Assembly: GCF_017410345.1 (NCBI RefSeq)
Contig: NZ_JAFQQZ010000054.1
Coordinates: 1 to 52,026, forward strand
Length of the DNA stretch: 52,026 nt
Source of the DNA: Methanobrevibacter sp.
GTDB lineage: Archaea; Methanobacteriota; Methanobacteria; Methanobacteriales; Methanobacteriaceae
Reading direction: 5' to 3'
Shown here in pieces: positions 20,441 to 29,339 of the stretch (position 1 is its first letter; each line of letters starts with the position of its first letter). A program made the position numbers and the translations under genes. The notes beneath the pieces are model-generated. The model searched no databases. It worked only from the letters and a program-made list of their open reading frames with translations, and was not told the DNA's origin.

Positions 20441-22024
20441 TTAGAAACTGAATAAAGTAGTTTGTCCCTTATCAAGTTCCTCTTTTTTCTCCTTTTTAGA
20501 TTCAGAGTCTCCATCAGATGATTTTTTCTTTCTTAATTTTGACTTAGGACTGTTTTCCAATGAGTATTCATTTGCTATCTCATCCAATTCATCATCATCA
20601 AAATCATCAAAGATATCTATTACAGTTGCATTCTTATGTGAATCGATATCTTCTAAATCCTCTTCATTGGAAGCAGATTCGTTTTCAATATTCATATCTT
20701 GAGGAGGAATCTCTCTGAATATTCCATCTTTAATGGTCTTTCTCCATTCCTCTTTTTCCTCTTCCCTCATCTCTGCCTTGATCTTTTCCATCTTGTTTAT
20801 TACGGATTTAGGAATCTTTTTCTTTCTGAAGAACTTGATCTCATCGTCTTCAAGCTCCAGGAAGTCTGATATTTCCCAAGCCACTTCATCATTTTCAAAC
20901 ATTATTTCAAAATAGGGGAAGATTGTATAGGCCACCTGAAGTGAAACATGCATTTTCTCTTCCATTTTAGAGGCTATCTGGTCCCTCAATGCCCTTTTTC
21001 CACGGGTTCTTCCCATCATGGTGAATGCCATCGGGCCAACTACCTTGCTGAATTTCCTATAGGTTTCATTCTTGGAGACTGATACTCCTACACCCATAAA
21101 GTCAGATGCATACTTCCAATAGCCGTAATACTGGCTGGAGCGGGTCCTTCCAAAGTATAGGTCAGCTTGAGAGATCATTTCATAAGCCTTCTTGACTTCA
21201 TTGTTCCTTTCATATTCCCTTGGAATGTTCTCAGCAATATATTCCATAACCAATGTAGGATCCTCATTGTTTTCAAAGAGTGAACGCTTCACATGCTCAG
21301 GATTCTTGCTTTTCAATACCCTTGTTACGGTATCGAATATTGTACTTGTATTGTCCTTTTGGCTTGTTGAATCAAGGGCTTCCTCTGTCAATTCCCCTCC
21401 ATTTTCAACAAGAGCCTGCAAGGTGTTGATTGATGAACGCAAGTCTCCGCTGGACCTCTTTGCCAATTTCATCAGGACTTCCCTATCAACTTCAATTCCC
21501 TCACTTTTGAGCACCACATCACGAAGGTACTTGTTGATTGAAGGGGATTTGATCTTATCCATTTTAATGACTTGTGCATTCTTCTTTATAGTGGTAAGCT
21601 TATTGCTGTAAAAGTCATTTGCCATCATTACGATAGGCTGTTTGCTTTCCTTGATGATTTTGTTCAAGGCCTTTGTTCCGCCCCTGTCATTGGTTCCATG
21701 AATACCGTCAACTTCGTCCATTATGATCAGTTTTCTATTGTTTCCAAAGAGTGAATATGTATTTGCTGATTCACCTATTGTTGACATCAACAGGTCATGT
21801 GAACGCTTGTCACTTGCATTGAGTTCAATATATTCGGAGAATTCATCTGCTATGATATGGGCTATTGTGGTCTTTCCTGTTCCTGCAGGCCCTATCAATA
21901 ACAATGGTGGTTGAGGCTCTCCGTTTTTCCACTTCTCAACCCACTTTTGAATGATCTGCTTTTGCTTTACATTACCGACAACATCATCAAATGTCTTTGG
22001 CCGGTATTTATCTGTCCATAACAT
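20441..22024 (-). CDS. rfcL: Replication factor C large subunit
   Basis: A 527-residue archaeal clamp-loader large subunit. It starts [17 protein letters not shown], with Walker [10 protein letters not shown] near 44, Walker B IIMDEVDG near 100 and an AAA+ lid; a family C-terminal collar follows, then a charged tail. The last residues, GQTTLFSF, form a PIP box for binding PCNA. The start is placed at the ATG with AGGT nine bases upstream. The gene follows rfcS by 52 bases on the same strand, the usual operon for the RFC complex that loads PCNA at primer ends. Confidence 0.97.
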   Translation of the reverse strand: MLWTDKYRPKTFDDVVGNVKQKQIIQKWVEKWKNGEPQPPLLLIGPAGTGKTTIAHIIADEFSEYIELNASDKRSHDLLMSTIGESANTYSLFGNNRKLIIMDEVDGIHGTNDRGGTKALNKIIKESKQPIVMMANDFYSNKLTTIKKNAQVIKMDKIKSPSINKYLRDVVLKSEGIEVDREVLMKLAKRSSGDLRSSINTLQALVENGGELTEEALDSTSQKDNTSTIFDTVTRVLKSKNPEHVKRSLFENNEDPTLVMEYIAENIPREYERNNEVKKAYEMISQADLYFGRTRSSQYYGYWKYASDFMGVGVSVSKNETYRKFSKVVGPMAFTMMGRTRGKRALRDQIASKMEEKMHVSLQVAYTIFPYFEIMFENDEVAWEISDFLELEDDEIKFFRKKKIPKSVINKMEKIKAEMREEEKEEWRKTIKDGIFREIPPQDMNIENESASNEEDLEDIDSHKNATVIDIFDDFDDDELDEIANEYSLENSPKSKLRKKKSSDGDSESKKEKKEELDKGQTTLFSF

Positions 22025-22076
22025 GATTGTTACCTGAAATTAAATAATAATTCATAAGAATAAGTTACAATAAGAT

Positions 22077-23021
22077 CTAAAGGAATTTGGCAAGCAATGC
22101 TTCCAATTGTATTCTTGGATTGGCTCCTTCCCTGATTCTGAAGTCTGTTTCAGCTATTGCTCCAATCAGATTCATATAGACGTCTCCATCCATCTTCCCT
22201 TCCATCACTCTAGAGGAAACATCCTGATAGATCTGATTGACCATATCCTCTCCGCTTGTACCCTGCATTATCATCACTTCCCTCAGGATATCACGGGATT
22301 TCATGAAGTCTCCCATCAATGCGGCATTGACCATCTTCTTGATTTCCTGTGGCTTTGCCTTGGATACGACTTCAAACACATGGTCTTCAGTTATTGAACC
22401 TGTGGACGCTGCAGATTGGAGCATGTTGACGGATTTACGCATATCCCCTTCTGCAAAGTTTACGATGGTGTTGATTGCAGCCTCATCGTATTGGCAGCCT
22501 TCAGCTTCTGCAATATATTTCAATCTGTCAGCTATTTCCTCTGCCTTTATTGGTGTGAATCTGAATATTGCGCATCTGGATTGGATAGGATCGATTATTT
22601 TAGAGGAATAGTTACAGGAAAGAATGAATGAAGCTGTTTTTGTATACATTTCCATTTCACGCCTTAATGCATGCTGTGCATCCTTTGTCATGTTGTCCAC
22701 TTCATCAAGGAAGATGATTCTGAATGGAGCTCCAACAGGTTTCAAACGGCAGAAATTCTTAATGTCTGTTCTTACGGTTTCAATTCCCCTTGCATCTGAA
22801 GCATTCAATTCAAGGAAGTTCTGTCTCCAGTATTCGCCTAAAATTGATTTTACAAGTGCGAGAGCGGATGTTGTCTTTCCTACCCCTGCCGGACCGGTAA
22901 ACATTAAGTTTGGCATGCTTCCTTCCTCGACATATTGCTTTAGCCTGCTTACAATATGCTTCTGTCCAACAACATCATCTAAAGTTTGCGGTCTGTATTT
23001 TTCTACCCAAGGTCCTAACAT
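22077..23021 (-). CDS. rfcS: Replication factor C small subunit
   Basis: A 314-residue AAA+ clamp-loader small subunit. Motifs: [17 protein letters not shown] at the start, Walker [12 protein letters not shown] near 43, Walker [10 protein letters not shown] near 105, and the sensor/arginine-finger region [19 protein letters not shown] near 133-153. Full length and intein-free. GTGAT lies upstream of the ATG. It heads the rfcS-rfcL operon. Confidence 0.97.
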   Translation of the reverse strand: MLGPWVEKYRPQTLDDVVGQKHIVSRLKQYVEEGSMPNLMFTGPAGVGKTTSALALVKSILGEYWRQNFLELNASDARGIETVRTDIKNFCRLKPVGAPFRIIFLDEVDNMTKDAQHALRREMEMYTKTASFILSCNYSSKIIDPIQSRCAIFRFTPIKAEEIADRLKYIAEAEGCQYDEAAINTIVNFAEGDMRKSVNMLQSAASTGSITEDHVFEVVSKAKPQEIKKMVNAALMGDFMKSRDILREVMIMQGTSGEDMVNQIYQDVSSRVMEGKMDGDVYMNLIGAIAETDFRIREGANPRIQLEALLAKFL

Positions 23022-23341
23022 ATTATCACTTTATAATCATTAATTTCATTTGTTTTTTAAATTAAACGTTTTTAAATCCTTTTTAGGATTTGAATTTTTC
23101 ATTTGGAAAATACTTAAAATATATTTTTTTATACTATATATAATATGATTTTCATATTTTTTAAAACTTATTATTTTTTAAATTTTAAATAAAAATTTTA
23201 GTAAAGAATTAGTAAAAAAAATCAAAAAATTTAATCTAATTATAATATTAATATAAAAAAATAGCCTAAAGATATGTTAAAAATATGTAAAAAAATAAAA
23301 AAAGTAAAAGAGAATAGATATTCTCTAATTTAATAAAACAA
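23022..23341. promoter_or_regulatory. Upstream region of the rfcS-rfcL operon
   Basis: A 320-base AT-rich gap. A minus-strand TATA box (complement of actatatataat) is centred near 23138, about 115 bases before rfcS. No RNA gene or strong hairpin was seen. Confidence 0.35.
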
Positions 23342-24598
23342 TTAGATTTCAACAGATTCAGGCAACTCTTCGGTGATTGAATATTCCAATGTTGCTAAAG
23401 TGAACATCTTAAGCATCATTTTAGGAGAAAGGTCAGCTGCTCCGATACCGCTTATTCCAACATAATTAGGAACTGTATCCTTTTGATCAATCCAACTGTG
23501 GACTCTTTGGGCCATGCTCAAGTAATCTGACTTGTCAATGGTTTGGCTTAAGTCTTCACCTGAAGGATTGGAAGCCTCATCGATATCCCTTATTTCAATT
23601 GAAGAATTCTTGTTCTTGTCAACGTTCAATAGATATTGTGAGAAAATATCAATACATTGAGCTTCAGTGTATTCATTTCCTTCATATTCTATGCTTGTGA
23701 AATCATAGTTCCTTTCGGATACCTTTTGAGCAAGATTAGGAACATCTGTCATCTCTATTTCAGTTGGAGAATCAGATAAGTCATCATCATCTGTATCATT
23801 CAGGTCATCTGTATCATTATCATCCAAATCATTATCTTCAGAATCATTCAAATCGTCCAAATCATCAATAAGGTCATCTGAATCATTAGTTGAGATTCCT
23901 GGAATCACTATAGAACTTCCGGAATCATTCTTGTCTGAATCGGATATTTTATTCTTATTGTCTGACTTGTCTGTCTTGTTCTTATTGTCAGTTTTGTTGA
24001 CTTTTTCAGTTAGAGTTTTGGATGAATTGTCTTTTGAACTGTTTAAAGATTTGGAGCTGTTTGATTGCTCTTTGGTCTTATTGACTTCAGTATTGTTTTT
24101 AGTTTGATTAGTTTTATTTTCAATCTTTTCTGTCAGCGCTTTGCTTGCATTGGTATCATTAGTCTGATTGTTTGTCTCATTGGTTTTATTATCTTCCTCT
24201 TGCATTTGAGCTTGAGTCGGATCATTGCTTACATCATCGTTAAAGAATCCATTATCATCTGTTGGTATGATTGAACTGAAGCCGTCATCTCCACCGGAAC
24301 CGCCATTGTAATAAGCCATTCCAGTTACAGCGCCAATGGCCAATATGATAACCAAAGCACAGATTATAGGTACCTTATACAAGCTAAAGAAAGACTGTTT
24401 CGTATTCTCTTCGATAACCTGTTTTCTAAATGTATTCACCGGTGTCAAAACTGTTCCGCATTCCTTGCAATACTTTGAATTGGAATCGTTTGTCTTTCCA
24501 CAAGTTGGGCAAATTCTTGCCGAATTCAATTGAAAACCGCATTCTCTACAATATTTCTCTTCATCATCATTTACTGTATGACATTTAGGACAAATCAT
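23342..24598 (-). CDS. Zinc-ribbon membrane protein with pseudomurein-binding-like repeat
   Basis: A 418-residue protein with two zinc ribbons (CPKCHTV..CRECG and CPTCGKT..CKECG, residues 3-51), one membrane helix (about 75-97, PIICALVIILAIGAVTGMAY), a long Asn/Asp/Ser/Lys-rich linker (about 105-285) and a folded C-terminus. Near 356-400 the pattern LSMAQRVHSWIDQKDTVPNY followed by VGI resembles the pseudomurein-binding repeat found in methanogen wall proteins (A-x-R-V-x-x-x-I-x-x-x-x-x-L/V-P-x-Y-V). The likely topology is ribbons inside and wall-facing domain outside, which would make it a wall sensor or tether (inference). GGGGGTGA precedes the ATG. Confidence 0.8.
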   Translation of the reverse strand: MICPKCHTVNDDEEKYCRECGFQLNSARICPTCGKTNDSNSKYCKECGTVLTPVNTFRKQVIEENTKQSFFSLYKVPIICALVIILAIGAVTGMAYYNGGSGGDDGFSSIIPTDDNGFFNDDVSNDPTQAQMQEEDNKTNETNNQTNDTNASKALTEKIENKTNQTKNNTEVNKTKEQSNSSKSLNSSKDNSSKTLTEKVNKTDNKNKTDKSDNKNKISDSDKNDSGSSIVIPGISTNDSDDLIDDLDDLNDSEDNDLDDNDTDDLNDTDDDDLSDSPTEIEMTDVPNLAQKVSERNYDFTSIEYEGNEYTEAQCIDIFSQYLLNVDKNKNSSIEIRDIDEASNPSGEDLSQTIDKSDYLSMAQRVHSWIDQKDTVPNYVGISGIGAADLSPKMMLKMFTLATLEYSITEELPESVEI

Positions 24599-24829
24599 AT
24601 TTTCACCCCCGAATAGGTTAAAAATGATTGCATGAATATAAATTAGAATAATAAATAAAAATTATTTGATTATCATATAAATATTCATCAATATTATATT
24701 AGTTAACTAATATTTAAATATTTACATAAAATTGATGTGAAATAATTAAAAATAGAATAAAAAAATAAGAAGGAAAGAAATTATTTGACTTATACCATAA
24801 AAAATTAAAAAAAGAACAGGAAATAAAAA

Positions 24830-25291
24830 TCATTTATTTCTTAAAAGGTCTTCAAGCTCCTTTTGTGAAATGATTCCCTTTTTAAGCAAATGATTGAATA
24901 AATCCTCTAGTGTAATGCATCTTAAATCGTATTTTTCCAGATAATCCCTTATGGCATCAGGATTGTTATAGGCTATTATTCCATTGTTTTTTATTGCTAT
25001 TGCAATGGAAGAGGCTTCTCCATCCCCTAAAACCTGATTCTTATGATCATTTTTAATATCATAATATATGTCAAAAGTCTTGGTATTCAGTGAAATCTCT
25101 TCTACCTTAACGAATCCCTTATCCACCAGATCGTTTAAGCTATCCTTTATGAAATCAGGAATGCTCGGATTATTCAAGGAATTGAAGGCCTTATTGGAAA
25201 TGACAATATGATAAAATACTTTTTCCAATAAATCTGCCCTTTCTATCTTTAAAAAATACAATAAACAGTCTATATCATAAATAGTTTTCAT
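24830..25291 (-). CDS. PIN-like nuclease, third gene of XRE/ImmA/PIN module 1
   Basis: A 153-residue PIN-like protein: IYDIDCLLYF at the start (first Asp), GDGEASSIAIA near 95 (acidic Glu), then IAYNNP where PIN nucleases of the DUF3368-like group usually have Asp-Asp, and LFNHLLKKGII near the end. The equivalent gene in module 2 (44690-45214) shares DxDCL, DKGFVK, GxGEA, the NN pair and LKKGII. Presumed RNase effector or toxin; activity is uncertain because of the Asn pair. The start is the ATG at 25291 with GGGTGA four bases upstream; GTG at 25297 lies inside that site and is rejected. A 216-base gap separates it from the peptidase gene. Confidence 0.75.
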   Translation of the reverse strand: MKTIYDIDCLLYFLKIERADLLEKVFYHIVISNKAFNSLNNPSIPDFIKDSLNDLVDKGFVKVEEISLNTKTFDIYYDIKNDHKNQVLGDGEASSIAIAIKNNGIIAYNNPDAIRDYLEKYDLRCITLEDLFNHLLKKGIISQKELEDLLRNK

Positions 25292-25297
25292 ATTCAC

Positions 25298-25507
25298 CCT
25301 CTTTACATATGTTGCTAGTTTTACTTAAAAACTACAAAAACCCTTTACTAAACCTTCACAAAATCTATTAATTTAGATTTAAAAACTAAACCTTTGCATA
25401 TTTATAAAAATTTAATCCAAAAAAGGATTAAACTGCACCCCAATTAGAAGATTAATGAGTAAAATCCTCATAGTTTTTTTAATAAATCATAGTGAATCGC
25501 CTCTCTT
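25298..25507 (-). promoter_or_regulatory. Structured spacer between peptidase and PIN genes of module 1
   Basis: A hairpin TTTAATCC..GGATTAAA (25411-25432, 6-base loop), a second inverted repeat AAATCTA..TAGATTT (25361-25380), and direct repeats ACTAAACCTT at 25347-25356 and 25385-25394 flanking it. On the minus strand a TATA-like TTTATAAATA (about 25400-25409) could drive the PIN gene alone. The matching gap in module 2 is only 12 bases. Confidence 0.4.
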
Positions 25508-26293
25508 TTACACGAACTTATGAGTCAGATCGCTTCTGAATGCATCCAAATACAATTCATCCCGCTTTCCAGCACTGATCTTATTCTCATTGAATGCCTT
25601 CTCAACTGAACGGATGTATTTGCCTAATGAGAAATACTTTTCAGATTCGCTGGAAGGAGTATACAAGCTATCGCTAAATCCATTGATTCTGGCACTATAG
25701 CCTATTTGAACGGAGCGAAGTTCCATACACTCTTCCAAACTAATGAATTCATGCTCCCTAAGTCTAAACAGCATGGCATGATGGCTAATTTGGAAATACT
25801 GCTCAGCCCTTATGACCTCTTCCAATGTCCATTCTGTGAGGCCATTTGTCTTTGCATATCTTTCCAATCCCTCATAGGTCATTATCAGGTATGATGCAAA
25901 TATATTGGCTTCGACTTCAGAATCGTCATCATTGGAATCCTCACAGATTATCAGATCCCTCTTATCCTCTTCAAAGAGCAGATGGTATAACTCATGTGCC
26001 AAAGTGAACCTTTGCCTTCCTTTGGACATGTTTGAATTGATGCAGACCACCATATCATGGGAAAGATCTTCTATTGATGACTTTTTCTTCTCATTGGATC
26101 CATTCAAGTCAATGCCATTAATGTTCTTTATGCACATTCCGCTTGTATTGTCGCTCATTGGATAAAATAGAATGGTCAAATCAGGCAATTTGGATAATAC
26201 AATAGAGAACAAGTCAATCGGACTGTATGGATTCAAGTCCCAATCCCTTCTCAATTCAACTGCCAATGAATTCAATTTGATCTTATCTCTCAT
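25508..26293 (-). CDS. ImmA/IrrE-family metallopeptidase, module 1
   Basis: A 261-residue COG2856-type peptidase. The zinc site FTLAHELYHLLFEED is near 95-110, with the third ligand in EANIFASYLIM near 129. The C-terminal half shares EQYFQISHHAMLFRLR, SARINGFSDSLYTP and KRDELYLDAFRSD with the module 2 copy (45227-45952). ImmA/IrrE peptidases cleave a partner XRE repressor to switch on genes after a stress signal; here the partner is the upstream HTH gene. GGTGAT precedes the ATG, and the first 11 bases overlap the end of the HTH gene, so translation is coupled. Confidence 0.88.
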   Translation of the reverse strand: MRDKIKLNSLAVELRRDWDLNPYSPIDLFSIVLSKLPDLTILFYPMSDNTSGMCIKNINGIDLNGSNEKKKSSIEDLSHDMVVCINSNMSKGRQRFTLAHELYHLLFEEDKRDLIICEDSNDDDSEVEANIFASYLIMTYEGLERYAKTNGLTEWTLEEVIRAEQYFQISHHAMLFRLREHEFISLEECMELRSVQIGYSARINGFSDSLYTPSSESEKYFSLGKYIRSVEKAFNENKISAGKRDELYLDAFRSDLTHKFV

Positions 26294-26627
26294 TCAAATC
26301 ACCATCGTCGTTCAATTCATTCAAGAAGCGCATATTCATGATTATCTTATGCACTGAAGCGATGCAGTCCAAATCCTGTGTGGCTGCATTTTTGGATCTG
26401 AATGAGAAGTTTATTGAATTGTATTCATCGCTTTTGCAGAGAATATATGAATCGCTGCACCCATAAAGGGAACATAGCTTATCAAGGAGAGATAGATTCA
26501 AATTACGGTTGCCTGATTCAATCTGAGACAATAATGGCTGGGAAATCCCCAAATAATTGGCCAAATCAGATTGAGACAATCCTTTAGACTCTCTAAGCTC
26601 TTGTAATCTTTTGCCTATTTTCTTCAT
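26283..26627 (-). CDS. XRE-family HTH regulator, module 1
   Basis: A 114-residue repressor-like protein. The helix-turn-helix is IGKRLQELRESKGLSQSDLA through ISQPLLSQIESGNRN (about 4-42). The tail has FRSKNAATQDLDCIASVHKI, similar to FRSNNRNLSLEDIAEMNRI in module 2, possibly the peptidase target. GTGAT lies three bases before ATG at 26627. Its promoter has paired GTAATA/TATTAC half-sites around the TATA box, which suits autorepression. Confidence 0.88.
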   Translation of the reverse strand: MKKIGKRLQELRESKGLSQSDLANYLGISQPLLSQIESGNRNLNLSLLDKLCSLYGCSDSYILCKSDEYNSINFSFRSKNAATQDLDCIASVHKIIMNMRFLNELNDDGDLNER

Positions 26628-26975
26628 GGAATCACTATAATATCTCTAATATTATTTTAGTAATAAAAATATATAAATATTACGATTAAAATATTACAAA
26701 CAATTATTTTTATGAAATTCCCAAAATTTTTTAATGATTTTTATATCTTTTTATTTAATGAAATTTAAAAATATATACAAAAAATTAATATTTTTATCTA
26801 AAATTAGATTTAATTCAATTAATTTAATAAAAATTATATAATTTTGATAAAAAAATAGAATTAGATAATAATAAAACAATATTACAAAATAATATTTTTG
26901 ATTTTTTTAGAAAAATAATAAAATTAAATAAGTAAAATGACAAAATACTAATTAAGCAAAAAGAGGAGAAAAAAT
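26628..26975. other. Divergent intergenic region between module 1 and the Mrr_N-SHOCT gene
   Basis: A 348-base gap of nearly pure A+T carrying both promoters. For the plus-strand gene a TATA box (attatataat) lies near 26833-26842. No RNA gene was seen. Confidence 0.35.
26660..26697 (-). promoter_or_regulatory. Module 1 promoter with inverted TATTAC half-sites
   Basis: GTAATA (26660-26665) and TATTAC (26678-26683) flank an AT-only TATA box centred near 26671; a further TATTAC lies at 26692-26697. The box is about 44 bases before the HTH start. Likely operator of the XRE protein by analogy with module 2. Confidence 0.45.
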
Positions 26976-27764
26976 ATGGCAATTCCAGACACCTATGATT
27001 TAGTATTACCATTGCTTGAAATCATTAAAGACAAGGATGAATATAAAGTTTCAGAAATTATGGATGAAGTCATAGACTTTATAGACATTTCAGATGAGGA
27101 TAAGGAAATCAGATTACCGAACAATGAACCGGTGATCAATTCGAGAATAAGCACTGCTAACACTTACCTTAAGAAGGCTGAACTGATTGAATCCAATCGT
27201 TTCATGTACTTCAACATCACTGAAGAGGGATTGAATGTATTGGCAGATGAGCCTGAGAAGATAACCGAAGAGGACCTGATGGAATATGGAGGATTCAAGG
27301 ATTATAAAAAGATATTCATTCATGATGAGGAGGATAGAAGCATAGACCTCGATGATCCTGAATTGAATCCTACAAAGGCATTAAGGGAAAGCTTTGCAAA
27401 GCAGATGGAAGATGTTAAAAAGGAGATTGAAGAGGAAATGAAAGAGGAAAACAAGAAATCATCCAATAGAAAGTACTTCCAATCAAAGGAGTATGAGGAT
27501 TCAGATAAGGTATTTGGCATCAAGGCAAACAGGGATAAGAAGGACGATGATGATAAATATTCCAAATGCCATGACAAAAAGCATAAGCATCATAAGGATA
27601 AATGCAAATGCCATCATAAGCATAAAAAGATAGTTCTCAATATTGAATTTTCACCTGCAGAGGAATTATTGAAGTATGCAGAGCTCTTAGAAAAAGGATA
27701 TTTGACTAAAGAAGAGTTTGAAAAGAAGAAAGAGGAATTATTGAATATTGAATATAAGATTTAA
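26976..27764 (+). CDS. Mrr N-terminal-domain-like protein with His/Cys-rich segment and SHOCT tail
   Basis: A 262-residue protein. The first 95 residues resemble the winged-helix Mrr_N domain of restriction protein Mrr (PDTYDLVLPLLEIIKD, INSRISTANTYLKKAELIES, RFMYFNITEEGLNVL). There is no Mrr catalytic domain. A charged coiled region follows, then a metal-binding-looking stretch (about 197-220: KCHDKKHKHHKDKCKCHHKH) and a SHOCT-type end (about 228-257: PAEELLKYAELLEKGYLTKE). A DNA-binding or recruiting role is inferred; nuclease activity is not expected. GAGGAGA precedes the ATG. It is divergent from XRE module 1. Confidence 0.7.
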   Translation: MAIPDTYDLVLPLLEIIKDKDEYKVSEIMDEVIDFIDISDEDKEIRLPNNEPVINSRISTANTYLKKAELIESNRFMYFNITEEGLNVLADEPEKITEEDLMEYGGFKDYKKIFIHDEEDRSIDLDDPELNPTKALRESFAKQMEDVKKEIEEEMKEENKKSSNRKYFQSKEYEDSDKVFGIKANRDKKDDDDKYSKCHDKKHKHHKDKCKCHHKHKKIVLNIEFSPAEELLKYAELLEKGYLTKEEFEKKKEELLNIEYKI

Positions 27765-27812
27765 GAAAAAAGTTTAAAATTTAATAAAACTTTCAAGAAA
27801 AAAGAATTTAAA

Positions 27813-27836
27813 GATTGATTATATCTATAATCAATC
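27813..27836. terminator. Bidirectional hairpin terminator
   Basis: Perfect 11-bp arms GATTGATTATA and TATAATCAATC around two bases, followed by T-rich sequence, between two converging genes (stops at 27764 and 27897). Confidence 0.6.
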
Positions 27837-27896
27837 CCTATTTTTATTTTAATTTATTTTTAAGTCTTTACTATTTTTTAATACAATATACTGTTT

Positions 27897-29090
27897 TTAA
27901 ATCATTTCACAGTAGATATTCACTGCATTTTGAACCATTTCATCCTTTTTCTTATTGTAGGCATCCTCCAAGTAGAATGAGACTTCGGTTCCTTCATAAA
28001 TGTATGACTTGTCATCCATGAATTCATTGGTATAGAAGAAATAGGACTTGCCGTTTGCCTTTATGAATCCTGAATTTCCATGGTCGAATACCTTGCTAAT
28101 GACACCATACTGCCTTTCCTGACCGAAGTATTTCAGGCTGACCCACATGTTCTTATATTCTTCAAACAATGATTTGAAGTCTGTGTTTTCCAAATCAAGG
28201 CCATAATTGGCTAACAATTCCTTCAAGTCATCTTCAATGGTCCATTCCTTGGCGTTTCTAATGACATAATACATGTATTTATTCATTATGGCCTCATCCT
28301 CAAAGCCTTTGATTTCCAGGATATCCCCTACTAATGAGAAGAGCTTCACCTTATTTTCTATCTTTCCATCACGGGCCAGTATGGCTTTTGCAGCCCATCT
28401 CAATGATTCGTCGAATTCCTCCTTGAAGAAGTAGTTTTCAGCCATATCCCTTGAGAGATACCAGTCATGTTTGGTTTTCAAGATGTCTTGCAGGAACTCT
28501 ATGGAATCGTCATACTCTCCCAGTTCCTTATATGATTTGGCTATTCTCAACTTGAACCAAATGTCATTGTCATTGTTGAAATTAGGGATTGTAACCAATG
28601 CATCCTGACAATACTTGATTGTCTGGTCGTATTTCTCTATTGCAAGCAATGCCTTTGTGGTTTGAAGATAATAGTTTTCCTTATTGGAATTCATAGTGAC
28701 TTCAGCATTTGGCTTGAACTGCTGGTTGCTCAATAGTTTCGGATCCAATTTGGAGGCCCAACGCAATACATCCAAATACTGTTCGTTTTCAGTGTAGATT
28801 TTCATCAATTTGATTACAGACAATGTGTATGGGCATGGTTTAGGAGCTCTTGAGGAATCCTTTTGTTTTACTGTATCAACCACTTTCTTGGCTGATTCCT
28901 CTATTTCATCTGTGAATTCGTTATCCTTGATCTTTACAAAGTATAAATCCCAGGCATATTTTTCCTTATCACCTGGGGATAATTCTACTCCTTCTTCCAA
29001 TGCCAATTCATAATGCTCCAATGATTCATCATATTTTTTAACCTTATTGTATGCTCTTGCCTTTTCTATGTTTACTTCCTTGCTAGACAT
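27897..29090 (-). CDS. TPR protein with C-terminal cold-shock-like domain
   Basis: A 397-residue protein. Helical TPR-like repeats fill about 1-310 (ARAYNKVKKYDESLEHYELA, LRIAKSYKELGEYDDSIEFL). The last 70 residues (about 325-395) read as an S1/cold-shock OB fold: YGVISKVFDHGNSGFIKANG, then KSYFFYTNEF and EGTEVSFYLED. The combination suggests an RNA-binding adaptor; the partner is unknown. GGGG lies upstream of the ATG. It is a single gene with convergent and distant neighbours. Confidence 0.75.
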   Translation of the reverse strand: MSSKEVNIEKARAYNKVKKYDESLEHYELALEEGVELSPGDKEKYAWDLYFVKIKDNEFTDEIEESAKKVVDTVKQKDSSRAPKPCPYTLSVIKLMKIYTENEQYLDVLRWASKLDPKLLSNQQFKPNAEVTMNSNKENYYLQTTKALLAIEKYDQTIKYCQDALVTIPNFNNDNDIWFKLRIAKSYKELGEYDDSIEFLQDILKTKHDWYLSRDMAENYFFKEEFDESLRWAAKAILARDGKIENKVKLFSLVGDILEIKGFEDEAIMNKYMYYVIRNAKEWTIEDDLKELLANYGLDLENTDFKSLFEEYKNMWVSLKYFGQERQYGVISKVFDHGNSGFIKANGKSYFFYTNEFMDDKSYIYEGTEVSFYLEDAYNKKKDEMVQNAVNIYCEMI

Positions 29091-29339
29091 TGTGTTTCCC
29101 CTTTTACTATGAGTTATATTTTTTAAATTTTAATTATATTTATGTATTTTTTTACTGATTATAAAAATAGTATAAAATTCGTTTTATATAAATATTTTTA
29201 ATTTATTAAAAAAAGTTTGAAATAAATAATATTTAAAATTATATTAAAAAAATTAGATAAAAAAATAAAAAAAAGTAAAAAATTAGAATATTATTAAAAT
29301 ACTTGAAATAAAAGAGTAAAAATTAGAATAATATTAAAA

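Noticed and set aside
25412-25471. 19-residue hydrophobic ORF (starts MRILLINLLIG) between peptidase and PIN genes of module 1
   Set aside because: No ribosome site and no coding signal; its end overlaps the hairpin at 25411-25432.
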